The notes: a model not told the origin generated them from the sequence alone. DNA of 64,000 bases from Dromiciops gliroides (GCF_019393635.1 NC_057864.1:443928822-443992821), one strand, 5' to 3'. Shown: positions 32,930-44,650, numbered from the stretch's first letter. Program-made: numbers and translations.

Positions 32930-33115
32930 AGGTCATAGATTTAGATTTTGAAGTGACTTTGGGGGATCATCTGTCCAACTCATTTCATTTGACACAGGAG
33001 GAAACAGCCCCAGAGAAGGAGAAATGACCTGGTGCAGGTCACACAAGAGGAAGAGCTGGGCTGGGAAACCAGGTCATCTGATTGCAAACCCAGAGCTCTT
33101 CCTATGGTACCCATT
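32930..33115 (-). mobile_element. MIR-type SINE
   Basis: tttgacacaggaggaaacag, gacctggtgcaggtcacaca and ctgattgcaaacccagagct in the reversed MIR order. Confidence 0.6.
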
Positions 33116-33539
33116 GCTCCAGCAGGGCCCCTTATTCTGGTTGCTCCTGTTGCCCTAACTTCCATCATCATAGCCCTGCTGGGTGATGTAGCTTGTGACA
33201 GTAGAACAAAGGTCTTTTCTCTGAGCAAAAGCTTTCCTGGCCTACATAAGGTCTATATCAAAGCAGCACTTGGCCTATTCAGAGCTTTTATAACCAGTGG
33301 AGCTGATTTTATTCCAATCAAAGGAAGAACCTGTTCAATATGGTGCTCTCATGGTATGCTCTGTTAAGCCATGCTAAGCCTCTGAACTTCTAATAAGGTA
33401 TTGTAGTGTTGATTACTGTAGTGGGTAGGGCTTTAGTTCCTACAATGCTTCAGATTCAATAATTGAAGTCCAGTTAGGGCTGGGCAGAAGCTAGAGCCTT
33501 GGGCTTCCACGGTCAGAAGGTTAAAAAATTTAATAAATT

Positions 33540-33760
33540 AGAGAGGTCTCATGGTGTGGTAGAAAGAGAGTCTTGGATTTTAGCTTTGGTCCTACTGCTT
33601 ATGAGCGTGTGACCTTGCACGAGTCAACCAACCTCTGAATCAAGGGTCCTAATAATACCTGATTTGCTGACTTTTCAGGGATTTTTGAGGAGCACCAAAT
33701 GAAACTGTGCACGTGAATGTACTTTGTTTTTATTATTATAGATCATAAGCAAAATGATGG
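33540..33760 (+). mobile_element. MIR-type SINE
   Basis: catggtgtggtagaaagaga, gtgaccttgcacgagtcaac and gcaccaaatgaaactgtgca. Confidence 0.65.
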
Positions 33761-33764
33761 GTCA

Positions 33765-33905
33765 GCTTGGCAGAGTGGATAGAAGGCTTCCTGAAGAATC
33801 AGGAAGACTAGGCAGTCCTACCTCCAGGACATGCTGACTCTGTGACCCTGAGCAAGTCCTTTAGCCCCTCAGCTGTACAGGTGACTCTCTAAATGCTGTA
33901 AATGC
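33765..33905 (+). mobile_element. Degraded tRNA-derived SINE
   Basis: gtcagcttggcagagtggat, aatcaggaagactaggcagt and ctgtgaccctgagcaagtcc resemble the SINE head and core with heavy drift. Confidence 0.55.
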
Positions 33906-34479
33906 AGAGAAGGTACTAACCTGTATTGGTAGAAGGAATTTCCTCATTGACATAACATCCCTTCACAGATACAATCATAGATCAAAGTCTCTAAATCTGT
34001 TATTAAAACACACTATTCATTTCAGAGCCTAGAAAAAGTTTTTTTCTAATAGAAACATTTGGTGAAAAGGACCAGAGGATAAACCTGTGACCCAAAGCCC
34101 CCAGCCTGAGGTTGTAGTACTTTCACTTGGGAATATTAGTTTAAATTGAATATTTTGAGGTTTTCCAAATAATTCAGAACAAAACAAAACTGATTACAGC
34201 ACAGAAGATGCCATGGAATTCTGGAAGCCCGTTAGATGATGAGACAAATTAGGACCATGGGATTAACAATTGGATAAACCTCTCAGAATGCTGTTAACAG
34301 CTACAGTCTTAAATTCTTAGATCTGCCTAGGAAGGCATTTACCTCGTCAACCTTTCCTTTTCTTCCTCCAAATATTATGTAAACCAAGATGTTCAGAGAT
34401 TTAAGATTTGCTTATGCTTTTTTTGGAGGGGTTGGCGGGGAGGTTAGATGGTGAATTGAGGATAAACAGTTCACACTGT

Positions 34480-34720
34480 TTCTTAGCCTGGAATTCCGTC
34501 TCATCTCATCTCACTCAGTCTGACATCTAATCCATTCTTCAGGGCTTAGCTGAAGTACTGCTTCTTCCAGGAAGCCCTTCCCTTCTCCTTCTGCCTCCTT
34601 GAATTAAGCCTTGATCTTATTTTGATGCTTCTCTTACATACATATCCTATTCTAATTGATATTCCATTTATTCATATAAGCAACTTATTAACCCCACCTC
34701 CACCCCTGAGATGTTTATAA
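34480..34720 (+). mobile_element. L2-type 3' UTR fragment
   Basis: cttcagggcttagctgaagt, gcttcttccaggaagccctt and a gatattccatttattca region match the L2 3' UTR style (gctcaaatgtcacctcct/aagccttccc). Confidence 0.6.
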
Positions 34721-34724
34721 TAAT

Positions 34725-35100
34725 TAACGCTTCACCTTAGTATTCAAGGTTTACAAAGCATTTTCCTCGCAGTAATCTTGTGAGGTGGGTAGTGCAAATA
34801 TTTCCCCCATTTTACAGATGAGACCTGGAACAAATGTCTGCCTCAAGATCCTATAACTTTGTGCTAGAAACAGTACTTGAATCCAGGTCTCCTGACCTAA
34901 GCTATTCTTTCTACTAGGAAAACATTGTGGTATGGTAAAAAGAAGCTTAAGATTTGACCCAGAGGACCTGTGTTCAAAACCTGGTCCTGCTACTTAATAT
35001 AGGTGTGACCTTGGGTGAGTCACTCTTTTTTTAACTCATTTGTAAAAAAGAAAGGGGATTTGGCCTCTTTAAGGCCCCTTGCTGCTCTAAATCTGTGAAT
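34725..35100. mobile_element. Two opposed MIR-type SINEs
   Basis: 34,725-34,920 is reversed (attttacagatgagacctgg, cttgaatccaggtctcctga). 34,925-35,100 is forward (gtgtgaccttgggtgagtca, ttgtaaaaaagaaaggggat). Confidence 0.65.
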
Positions 35101-35409
35101 CATCCTATAAACTCCTTGTGGATAGTCTTTCTTTGTGTCTCCCTCATGCTCAACCCAGTACTTTGCAAAGAGGCATTAGCTGTGGTTGAGTGAATGATTG
35201 CTTGCAGCTCCATAGTGCCAGTTTGAGTGTCACCCTCTCATGCATATTAAAGGACTTTGGCCTTCTGAGGTATTTACATGTTGATGGGCATCCTGGCCTA
35301 ATGAAAACAATTCTGGATATGGAGACAGGGGCCCTTTAGCTTCTTTACTCAATGTTTGTATGATGTAGGTCATTTTGCTGGACCTCTCGGGCCTTCAGAA
35401 TCTTTATCT

Positions 35410-35645
35410 GTAGAATGACCATATTAGAGGGTACTGGTACCATAGGAAGAGCAGTGTGCTTGAAGTCAAAAGCCAGGTTCCAATCCCATCTCTACTGCTT
35501 TGTCACCTGTGTTACCTTGGGGAAGTCACCTAAAATTTGTGCCACAGTATGGGCATGTGTCAAAAAGAAAGCATTGGGCCAAATGACCTTTAAAACTATC
35601 TCTAAGTCTGTGATCCAAATACCCTATTCCAGCTCAAACCTATGA
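35410..35645 (+). mobile_element. MIR-type SINE
   Basis: agccaggttccaatcccatc, tgttaccttggggaagtcac and caaatgacctttaaaactat. Confidence 0.65.
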
Positions 35646-35750
35646 TCCTATTAGCCTTATATTTTCATAATATTTTCACAGTCCAAAGAGAAATTGTTAT
35701 AATATCATCTTAGCCCTGAGAGGTGGGTGGTCTAGGTTTCATTACCCCCA

Positions 35751-35811
35751 TGTATATGTATATTATATGTATATATATGTGTACACACACACACACACAC
35801 ACACACACACC
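35751..35811. repeat. (TATG)/(CA) compound microsatellite
   Basis: tgtatatgtatattatatg then about 13 CA units. Confidence 0.95.
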
Positions 35812-35859
35812 AGTTCAGTCAAATATCTGTTGAGCTCAAGAGACATGGATTGTAGTGTG

Positions 35860-36010
35860 GTGTTAAAGGCAAGGGATTTATAGTCAGAGCTAGGTTTGAA
35901 TTCTTCCCCTTCTGCTACATGAATAACCTTGGGAAAGTCATGGATCTGTTTCTTTGTCTATAAAACGAGGGAACCAGACGTGATGATCACCTTTCCAGCT
36001 TCGAATCCCA
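35860..36010 (+). mobile_element. MIR-type SINE fragment
   Basis: tagtcagagctaggtttgaa, aataaccttgggaaagtcat and tctataaaacgagggaacca. Confidence 0.65.
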
Positions 36011-37689
36011 TGAAATTGTTCTAAATCTATCTAGGCGGTGATGAGATATATAGATGCACGCAATCGACTAGCTGCCTACACCGCTGAGCTTTAACCACTC
36101 TATTGGGTGAATGAATTCTGTGACTGAGGTGTATTATCTGTGGTATAGAGATTGTGAACCCCCTAGGGCAAGGGATATATTTTATAGATCGTGCACAGCA
36201 ATATGTCCTTTATCAGTGTTCCGAGCAGTAATAGTACCTGTCCAAGGACTGGTTAATGAGAAAGTTTCAATCCAGCCAAGCACAGAGCATTACCCAGGTG
36301 TGTGTCTATGAAAACTGAGTGAGGGTTTTTGTTTTGTCTTTTTTTTTTTTTTAGACATGCTCAGAATTCAAATAGATCTGAATAGGACAGTTGAATAAGA
36401 AAAGGGGCTACATTTTGGGGGGTAATTTCAGGAGGAGTCTGATTTCAAAAGGGGAATGATAAAATGTTCTGAACTTGATACTCCTGATGACATTGTGATT
36501 ACCCTCTAAGGGTAGTCCAGTTTCCAGGTTGACGGACAAATGGGAAGTGTCTGAGTTTCATAGCCTGACTGCAAAGCTGTATTCTCAGGAGAGTTTCCAG
36601 TTAGCTTGCTGGGAATGGTGGGTAGGAAAGTGCTGTTATGCCACCATTTTTTAGCTTAGTAGCTTAGTATTTCTTCAGTTTTATTGCAGAAGGGTCCAGG
36701 AATGATTGAGATTTGAAGGGTGGAAGAGCTTTAACAAAATCCAGTGGAAATGAAGAATTGCTTCCCAGTAGAGATATGTCCTTTATTTCCAGCTGTCATC
36801 TACCACAAGCTCCAAGTGGCATAGGAACAGACTTGGAGCTGACAGTGGATTCACTTTAGAGATGGCTTCAGAATCAGGCAAGACCTGGAAGAAGGCTTAT
36901 GCCTAGGGTCAGGGGAGAGAAAAAGTGGGGACCAATTTAAGATGGTAAAAGAAAGGGAAGGATAATGGAGGGTGGAGATGGAAGATTCAGGATGGAAAAA
37001 ACCCTTTTCTTATGTGGGAACAGAGCCCTAGAACTGGGAAATGATTGTAGAAGGGAAAGAAGAAGGGGTAAGTAGCAGTCCTCAGCTTAAATGGAATACC
37101 ACTTATATTCCATAGCTACCTATATGCACATAAAGAGACAGAGACATATCTCACTCAGGTATTCTTATAGATTTTCTTCTTTGTCCTCCTCTCACATGCA
37201 CACAGTTATACAAATACTCTTGTTTGCTCCCGTTGGTTAACAGGTTGGTATAATTCATAGGACACTGAAATTGGATGAATATCTGATTTCAAAATCAGTT
37301 TGGATGCTTACGAGCCATATGACTTTGGGCAAGTCATTGAATCACAGAATTTCATAGTTGGAAGGGACCTCAGACTCCATCTAGCCCAACACAAGTGGCC
37401 ACTCAGGGCCTGCATATGGATCTTTAATGGGAGCAAACCCATTTTACCTTTGCTTGGCTCTGTCATTTAATCTCTTATGAATCAGTTCCCTCCTCTGATA
37501 AATACTATAAGAATGCTTGCATTGACTGCTTCCCAGGGGAGTTGTGAGGGTCAAATGAGATGGTGAATATAAAACTCATTATAAACCTCAAGGTACTCTA
37601 TGCATTTAAGGTATTATTGTTATTTCTCCTCCTCTTCCTCCCCTCCCATTATATCACCATCATTAGCAGGATGGCTGCCTTTTATAATA

Positions 37690-38075
37690 ACATTTTAAAG
37701 TTTACACAGTGCTTTATGAATATTAACTCATTTGATCCTCCCAACAGCCATGTGAAGTAGGGATTATTACAGGGTAGGCCAAAAGTTATGAATATTTAAT
37801 AACTCCTTTATTTCTTGTTTTTAATTTTAATACCATAGCATCCCATACAGTATACATAGAAAATGAATTTACATTACGTGTGAAAAAGCAAATCTCATAA
37901 ATGGTGAAAAATAAAGAAAATTCATTTTCAAAAAGTTATTAAAACATCAGATCCCCTTGGGACTTTTGGCCCATCCTGTATTGTCCTCATTTTATAGATG
38001 TGGTAACTGAGGCAGATTCATGAAATGACATGCCTAGGGTCACACAGGTAGTTAGTATGGGACTGCTGATAGCGG
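37690..38075 (-). mobile_element. MIR-type SINE split by a mariner MITE
   Basis: Left half: ttacacagtgctttatgaat and actcatttgatcctcccaac. Right half: ttgtcctcattttatagatg and taactgaggcagattcatg. Removing 37,770-37,978 and one TA restores a continuous core SINE. Confidence 0.8.
37770..37978. mobile_element. Mariner-type MITE, 209 bp, with TIRs and TA duplication
   Basis: The left end cagggtaggccaaaagt and the right end acttttggcccatcctg form imperfect terminal inverted repeats. A TA sits on both sides (37,768-37,769 and 37,979-37,980), the hallmark of Tc1/mariner insertion. The interior has no transposase frame and includes a second, shorter inverted match (tttaataact / agttattaaa). It was presumably moved in trans by an autonomous mariner. 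Confidence 0.88.
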
Positions 38076-38114
38076 GATCTATGTGCCACCATAGTTATAC
38101 CAACATATAAGCTA

Positions 38115-38365
38115 ATGGGCTATAATGGAATGAGCACTTGGAATCAGAAGGACCCCAGTTCAAATCCTACCTCTAACCTACTCTCTTTGTAACCCTGAGC
38201 GGGTCACTTAAGCTCTCTGAGCTTTAATTCCAATATGAAAAAAAGGATTATGAATAGTACCTATCTTACAGGACTGTTGTAAGCTTCAGAGGATATAAGG
38301 TATATAAAGCATTTTGTAAACCTTAAATAGTTATATAAATGCTAGCTATTAATATTATGAACCCT
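38115..38365 (+). mobile_element. MIR/THER-type SINE
   Basis: ttggaatcagaaggacccca, gttcaaatcctacctctaac, aaggattatgaatagtacct and tataaagcattttgtaaacc. Confidence 0.75.
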
Positions 38366-38539
38366 CTGAGATACAAACCATTGTGCACATTTATAGGTAC
38401 ATAAACCACTAATGAGAGCTAGTGTGGCATAGTATGTAGAGGCCTGGGTTTGGGGAGGTCATCTGTAGCTTGAATTCTTCATGGGCTGGAATCAAGTGAT
38501 GGCAAAATATTCATGTCAGTCAGTCCTCGTTTTTTAAGT

Positions 38540-38805
38540 TTCCAGCTATGTGACATGCACTGTGCTAAGAGCTCTCAATCTAACGAGAGCAAACAAACAC
38601 GACAAGGAAGAAACATTTAAAAGAGGAAAGGCCCTAGATTTAAGAGGGCTTGGGAAAGACATCTTGCAGAAGATGAGATTTTAGTTGGAATTGAAAGGAA
38701 GCCTGGGAAGCCAGTAGATGGAGATGAGCAGTAAGAACATTCCAGAAATAGGGGAAGCCAGAGAAAATGCCTGGCAGCTGATGTAAGGAAGATCAGCCTT
38801 TGTTT
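38540..38805 (-). mobile_element. CR1/L2-clade LINE 3' end fragment, antisense
   Basis: catgcactgtgctaagagct, tttagttggaattgaaagga, acattccagaaatagggg and gagaaaatgcctggcagctg repeat the module order of the copy at 21,250. Confidence 0.6.
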
Positions 38806-38814
38806 CAGGGAGAA

Positions 38815-38985
38815 GCCAGAGGGCCTGGGGTCCAGCCTTATCTCTGGTCCTTACTACGGGTATGGCCATGAGCAAGTCACTTAATCACCCTAACCCTCAG
38901 TTTCCTCATATGTAAAATGAGCACATTTTGACCAGATGGTCTCCAAGGTCCTTTCTAGATTTATGATATTACGGTCCCCTACCCC
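38815..38985 (+). mobile_element. MIR-type SINE
   Basis: ggggtccagccttatctctg, catgagcaagtcacttaatc, ctcagtttcctcatatgtaa. Confidence 0.75.
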
Positions 38986-39254
38986 TGAGGACATCAGGCA
39001 GGTTTTCATACTTTGTTTGAAGGTCTCTGGTATTGGGTGCTATTGTAATATACTGCAGAGAGAGTACTGATGTCCTGGGGGACTTCTTTGTATGCAACTT
39101 TGAGCTTCAGAGTGGCTCTGGCATCATTTCAAAGCCATTCTGGATTGGCAGTTTTAGTGGGGACTTACAGTTTTTATGGAGTCTGTTTTTTGCCTGTCCT
39201 GGAAGTTAGGGAGAGGTGTGATAGGTTCCTTTGACTATCAAGCATCTCCCTCTA

Positions 39255-39430
39255 GTATTCATTGATCAATCAAGCATTTATTAAGCACTTTCTTGGTGCC
39301 ATTAGATTGTAAGTTCCTTGAGGGTAAGAACTATTTTTTGTTTTTGTTTTTTGTCTGCCCAGTACTTAGCCCGGTGCCTGGCACATAGTAGGCACTTAAT
39401 AAATGTTTATTGATTGATTCCTAGGTACTA
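39255..39430. mobile_element. Antisense LINE 3' end interrupted by an L2-type 3' end
   Basis: caagcatttattaagcactt and aggtactatgctaaatag are two halves of the antisense LINE module. Between them lies an L2-type end (gattgtaagttccttgaggg, gcctggcacatagtaggcac, taataaatgtttattgattg). Confidence 0.6.
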
Positions 39431-39437
39431 TGCTAAA

Positions 39438-39697
39438 TAGTTGTTGTTCTGTTGCTTCAGTCACGTCCAACTCTTTGACCCCATTTGGGGGTTTTCTTGG
39501 CAAAGATACTGGAGCAGTTTGCCATTTCCTTTTCCAGCTCATTTTACAGAGGAGGAAACTGAGGCAGATAGGGTTAACTGACTTGCCCAGGATCACACAG
39601 CTAGTAAAGTGTCTGAGGCGAGATTTAAATTCAGGAGCATGAGTCTTCCTGACTCCAGGCCTTGCACTGTATCCACTGAACCACCTAGTTGCCCCTA
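39438..39697 (-). mobile_element. tRNA-derived SINE, long form
   Basis: ttgttgttctgttgcttcag, ggggttttcttggcaaagat, ttacagaggaggaaactgag and actgaaccacctagttgccc. Confidence 0.87.
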
Positions 39698-40449
39698 GTT
39701 GCCCCACTATTACAGAGGCAAAATAGCCCTGAGGGATCTTCCATTCTAATGGAGAAGATGATATATACAGAATATACACAAATGAACATTAGATAGTTTG
39801 TAGGGGAAGCTTGGGAGGCTAAGGAAGGCTTCTATTTAACTGGTGACCTGTGGGAAAGTTGTTTTTACAGGTCACAGGCTTTAAAAACAAACACTGTTAG
39901 AATGACTAGTTCACCATGATGGGAGGGTCACCTTAGCCTGGCCATTGGTCCATTGCAGTGGTGCTCTTTGGTGATCTTGACTTAGTTTGTGAAAGCTCTT
40001 ATCTAGTTAGCCTCCTTAAAAAAATAAACAACCACCACAACAAAAAGACCACTTGATAGCTATTTATATAGCGCAATTTAAGAGGAAAAAGAAGAAAATA
40101 AAGACATTCATTGATATCTTCTGCCTGGCACTTAAATTTAGCCCATCAGTCAGACATGATAGATAGGAAGATCAGTTAGCAAAGATGATTGTGGACAGCT
40201 ATGGGCTCCAGACTTCATAGGATAAAAAACTTCCTTTTATCAGATAGGGATCCCTTTATCAGGCTTACCCTGATTTTTATCAAAGGATTATCAGATTATG
40301 GAGAATTTCTTGATGTTTTGTTACTCTTAGCTTCCTTAGAAACAAGTAGTACTGGAAGGAATACCTGACCCTGTGCTCTTACTCCCAGGGTAGGCGCCTG
40401 TTAGGGCCACTGCCATAGAATTAGTCATTCCAGTGACATTCTGGCACAC

Positions 40450-40630
40450 AACATAAAGAACTGCAGATTTGGGGGCCACAAGCTTGCCTAGGTCCATATC
40501 TCACCTCTGCTACTTACTAGCAGTTTGACCTTGGACAAGTCATCTGATGTCTCTGTGCTCCAGTTCCCTCATCTGTAAAATGAGATTAGACTAAATTATT
40601 TCTCGTGTTCCTCATCCCCACCTCCATCCC
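40450..40630 (+). mobile_element. MIR-type SINE
   Basis: ccatatctcacctctgctac, tgaccttggacaagtcatct and ctcatctgtaaaatgagatt. Confidence 0.75.
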
Positions 40631-40789
40631 ATCTCCCTTGCCCTGAATCTGTGATCCAGGGATTTCCTGTGGATTTTAATATTGCCTTTCTCGGTACCCC
40701 CAGCTAAACAGAGTGTTCGTCACGTGGTAGGTGATTAACAAATGTTTATTGATTATTAGGATTTGGTTACAGGACTACCAGTGGGTTCC

Positions 40790-40890
40790 AATACACTACG
40801 AGCTTCTTCCTGGCAGGAGCTGTCTGACTCGTCTTTTTATCTCTAGCACCTAACACAATACCTGGCACATAGCAGGCTTTAATAAATGCT
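40790..40890 (+). mobile_element. L2-type LINE 3' end fragment
   Basis: cacctaacacaatacctggc and acatagcaggctttaataaa. Confidence 0.6.
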
Positions 40891-41149
40891 TTTGATACCC
40901 AAAGTCATACGGGTCCAGTGGGTCTATGGCTTGGTTGGTTAGTAAGTCACTTGTTATCATTCTCTTCCTCTTGAAATTACTTTGTACTGTATGTATTTTG
41001 TATATAGAAAGAGAGATTAAGTGAATAAAGAGAAGGGTGGCATCTTACCTTAGGGAGGGAGGGCATCAATAAGATGGAAATTCAGTGTTAGCCAGGGAAC
41101 AAATAGTTTTTATTATTATAGGACAGCTGTGTCTAAATTACCACTAACT

Positions 41150-41330
41150 TTTTAAAATGAAATTTTTTAAAAAAATGTTCTCCCATTAAGTTTTATTTTC
41201 CCAGATTACATGTAAATACACATGTTGACATCAAAAATTTTTTTTAAAACTTTGTGTGCCAAATTCTCTTCCTCCCCCCACCCCAAGAACTCAAGCAATT
41301 CAATATAAGCTATACATGAGCAGTTTAAGT
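41150..41330 (-). mobile_element. L1-type 3' UTR fragment, antisense
   Basis: attttcccagattacatgta, gtgccaaattctcttcctcc and caatataagctatacatgag. Confidence 0.6.
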
Positions 41331-42249
41331 TAATTATTTTAACCTCACTTTGCTGTAAGCTGCATGACTTTGACAACCAAGAATTTTTTTTTTTTTAACC
41401 ATTAGTCCTACTTACTTCATCGTGACCATTCTTGGGAATTAGGGCAAGTGTTTTGCTGGCGGCAGAGGCTGTGCTGAGGAGCACAGGGATCCCATGGGAA
41501 GGAGGGGCGGCCCACTTATTTATTTACTCTAGCCAACTGAGGGGCCTGAATGGTGGAGGGCCTTTGATCCTCAGTCAGCAGCTGTGATTTGGAGTGCCAT
41601 TTTCCATCTGTGTTTAATGCCCAGGTTGTGACCCCATCTCTCCGTGGGCTTTGCCACAGTGATTGATACCTTTTGTAACCTCCAGATTGGATTACTACAG
41701 GGTGTGTTCAAGGATCCCTGGATGACCACCCAGAACGTTCATCTGGCGTTGAGCGCCCATTTCCCTTAAGTGGTTATAATGGCTTGGATCGTGGTTTTTG
41801 TTTTGTTTTGTTTTTTAAAGAAAGAAAACATTGCCATTTATCCCCATTTATTTTCTCCACTTCTGGGTATTTGGTTGTTTCTGAGATCAGCTGGTGTCAT
41901 TGGAGAATGACTTTCAGTCCTGAACTTATGGAGTTGCTAATATAATCATATTATCTGATGTGGTTTTAGAATCCCTTGGTCCCACCAGACCAAGATGTAG
42001 GGATGAGAAAAAGCAGTATCTTCTAATGTGTGCCATTGTCTATAGAAGCACAGTAACAGCTGACATTTATTTACATAGCCATGTAAGGTTCATCCAGGAT
42101 TTCTGCATATATTTTCATGTGATTACCCAGCAACTTTATGAAATAGATACTGTATCATCTCAATTTTACAAATGAGAAAAGTGAGGCCTAACAGGAATGG
42201 AATTTTCACATAGTCACACAGACAATAAGTGTCATCATGAAGAAACAAG

Positions 42250-42400
42250 TTTGGGGGGCAGCTAGGTGGCACAGTGGATAAAGCACTGGTCCTGGATTCA
42301 GGGGGACCTGAGTTCAAATTCAGCCTCAGACACTTGACACTTACTAGCTGTGTGACTCTGGACAAGTCACTTAACCCTCTTTACCCCACAAAAGAAAAGA
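42250..42400 (+). mobile_element. tRNA-derived SINE, short form
   Basis: ggggcagctaggtggcacag, gagttcaaattcagcctcag and an A-rich aaaagaaaagaaaag tail. Confidence 0.9.
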
Positions 42401-42513
42401 AAAGTAAAATAAGAAAAAAAGAAACCAGTTTGACCCTTGGGGAGTATAGTGTGGTTTGCATGCCAACAGAAGTAATAAAATTTTCATAAATCCAGAATGA
42501 ATTGATGTTGAAT

Positions 42514-42668
42514 TTCTTCTTCTTCTTCTTCTTCTTCTTCTTCTTCTTCTTCTTCTTCTTCTTCTTCTTCTTCTTCTTCTTCTTCTTCTTCTTCTTCTTC
42601 TTCTCCTCCTCCTCCTCCTCCTCCTCCTCCTCCTCCTCCTCCTCCTCCTCCTCCTCCTCCTCCTCCTC
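42514..42668. repeat. Compound (CTT)n(CTC)n microsatellite
   Basis: About 30 CTT units followed by about 21 CTC units, almost free of interruptions. It gives frames of pure Phe or Ser on the plus strand and Glu/Gly runs on the minus strand, which are artefacts. Confidence 0.98.
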
Positions 42669-42800
42669 GCAATGGGGGTTTAAGTGACTTGCCCAGGATC
42701 ACACAGCTAGTAAGTGTCAAGTGTCTGAGGCCAGATTTGAACTCAGGTCCCCCTGAATCCAGGGCCAGTGCTTTATCCACTGTGCCACCTAGCTGCCTCC
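42517..42800 (-). mobile_element. tRNA-derived SINE whose tail is a (GAG)n(GAA)n array
   Basis: A reversed short SINE (42,670-42,800) is joined to the pyrimidine array, and the pair is flanked by the 13-bp duplication gatgttgaatttc at 42,504-42,516 and 42,801-42,813. The duplication encloses both, so the array grew in the SINE tail after insertion, or came in with it. Confidence 0.92.
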
Positions 42801-42912
42801 GATGTTGAATTTCAAGTTAGAATTAGATGATTTCTAAAGTTCCTTCATGCACTAAATTCTATGATCTGATGAGCAAATTTTGAAAGAAATTGTAGCTAAT
42901 TGTCTTAACATA

Positions 42913-43168
42913 TTGGGCAGTTAGGTGGTGCAATGGATAGAGCACCAGGCCTGGAGTGAGGAAGATCTGAGTTCAAATCCAGCCTCAGAGACTTACTAAG
43001 CTGTGCGACTCAAGGCAAGTCACTCAAACTGTTTACTTCAGTTCCTTGTCTGTAAAATGGGAACACACTGGAGAAGGAAATGGCAAAGCAATTCAATGTC
43101 TTTGCCAAGAGAACTCCATGGACAAGTTCAAGAGATTATGAAGAATTGGACACAACTAAATCAACAAT
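42913..43168 (+). mobile_element. tRNA-derived SINE, long form, just upstream of exon 3
   Basis: gggcagttaggtggtgcaat, gagttcaaatccagcctcag, ctgtaaaatgggaacacact, a caaagcaattcaatgtcttt stretch and attggacacaactaaatcaa. It ends about 65 bp before the exon 3 boundary. Confidence 0.88.
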
Positions 43169-43233
43169 ATCCCTGTCTATATCTGTCCATCCATCTCTAT
43201 ACCTATATTTGTGTCTTTTTTTTTTCTCTTCAG

Positions 43234-43366
43234 GGAGAGAAATAGAGAGAGACACAAATCCCCCCGAAGTAAAGATGGCAGCCGCTCCGAAAAATCTGTC
43301 ACCATTCAGGCCCCTCCAGCAGAACCACTGCTGGGTAACGATTCCACTCGAGCAGAGGAAGTACAG
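43234..43366 (+). CDS. VANGL1: VANGL1 coding exon 3 (N-terminal cytoplasmic region)
   Basis: Encodes the last base of Gly24 and residues 25-68. The text has [15 protein letters not shown], then [10 protein letters not shown], then [10 protein letters not shown], matching the VANGL1 cytoplasmic N-terminus before the first membrane segment. It is basic, then Ser/Thr-rich. The acceptor is tttttttttctcttcag ending at 43,233, and the donor is gtacag|gtaagg with the GT at 43,367. Frame check: 133 nt, completing the split codon and ending on a codon boundary. A few residues differ from the human protein (for example N27 and the SRSEK and APPAE stretches), as expected between mammal lineages. Confidence 0.95.
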
Positions 43367-44399
43367 GTAAGGACAAAAGAGGGAGCAGAAATGAAAGGAC
43401 GACATTATCCAGGCAGAGGCCCATTTTAGCTCATCCTTTTTTTTTCTCATCTTTTATACTCCTGTGGTTTTCACATTTATTTTTCTGATATGTTCACTCA
43501 TTTTCATCTGGCTCTTTCCTTTGGTTTGAAGGCTGACAGCCTGGTGCTCTGTCGGCTCAGCAATTGCTTTGCTTCTGAGTCAGAGGTTTACTTACTCAAC
43601 CTTTACTTGGTGCTAAGAGCTAAGCCATAATTATTAGGCATAATCAAAGAAAAGGAAGCATTTGGGAGCACTAAAGGAGAGGAATAACTGGCTAGAGGCC
43701 ATGGAACCATAGGTGATGAGAGGGAGGACTGAAAAGCAGACCATATGATTGGGTTGCATCCCTAGATTCACGTTCCCCTCCACCCTCCAAGTCCCCAGAT
43801 GGAAACTCATTCACAAACAGACCATACATAAACATATATGTAGTCAGGACCCCCCCACACACACACACAGCCCATCCTAGGCCAGGTGTACACACTCTCA
43901 GACATGCACAGTTGTGCACGTATGTTTGCCTAAAGAGACACGTGTAAGGGCAGACATGTCTCCTGGGATGCTGCTCTGCCTGGGATTCTATTGTACTAGT
44001 GTTCTTTATATATTATGATCAATCTACTTGTTAGCCGCTTCAGGTGCTTTAGTTTCAGATACACATCAGAGGATTGGCAGTGATCTTAGCCAGCTTAAGG
44101 CCCTGTGGCAATAACTTTCCCAAGTGTCAGACCACGTACTATAGCTTCATTCATTCATTCATTCCTTCATCAGATCTGGCTGTAAAGTTGTTTCTCTGAA
44201 CATTGTAGTGTTATGGATACAAGAAATCATGCTACTTGGATGCCAAAGGATCATGGATTTAGATTGGAATGGATTGTAGAGGTATTCTAATCTATCCTCA
44301 ATGGGTTCAGAACATAGAAAATGACTTATCCAAGGTTACATAGTAGATGATAGGCCAGGATTTGAACACAGGATCCTGAACTCAATGTCTCCTTCTGGC

Positions 44400-44650
44400 T
44401 TATAACATAATAGAACATAAATTTAGAGGGAGAAGGGACCTTAGAGTTCATTGAGGATCATGGGGGTTGGAATTGACCTCAGAGGTTATTTAGTCTAACT
44501 TTTTATTTTAAGAAGAAGATCATGAAGCCTTGAAAGTTTCTAGTGACTTGCCCAAGGTCACACAGGTAAGTGGAAGAGCTATAGTTTGAATTCAGGCCCA
44601 TTAATTCCAAATCCAACATTCTTTCCATTATATCATGCTTCCTTTCTGAA
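44400..44650 (-). mobile_element. MIR-type SINE(s)
   Basis: gagggagaagggaccttaga, gacttgcccaaggtcacaca and tttgaattcaggcccattaa. Confidence 0.65.

Noticed and set aside
33032..33367. 111-codon plus frame
   Set aside because: The first third is reversed MIR sequence. The rest has no recognisable domain.
42484..42780. Poly-Phe, poly-Ser, poly-Gly and poly-Glu frames
   Set aside because: Direct readings of the CTT/CTC array in different frames.
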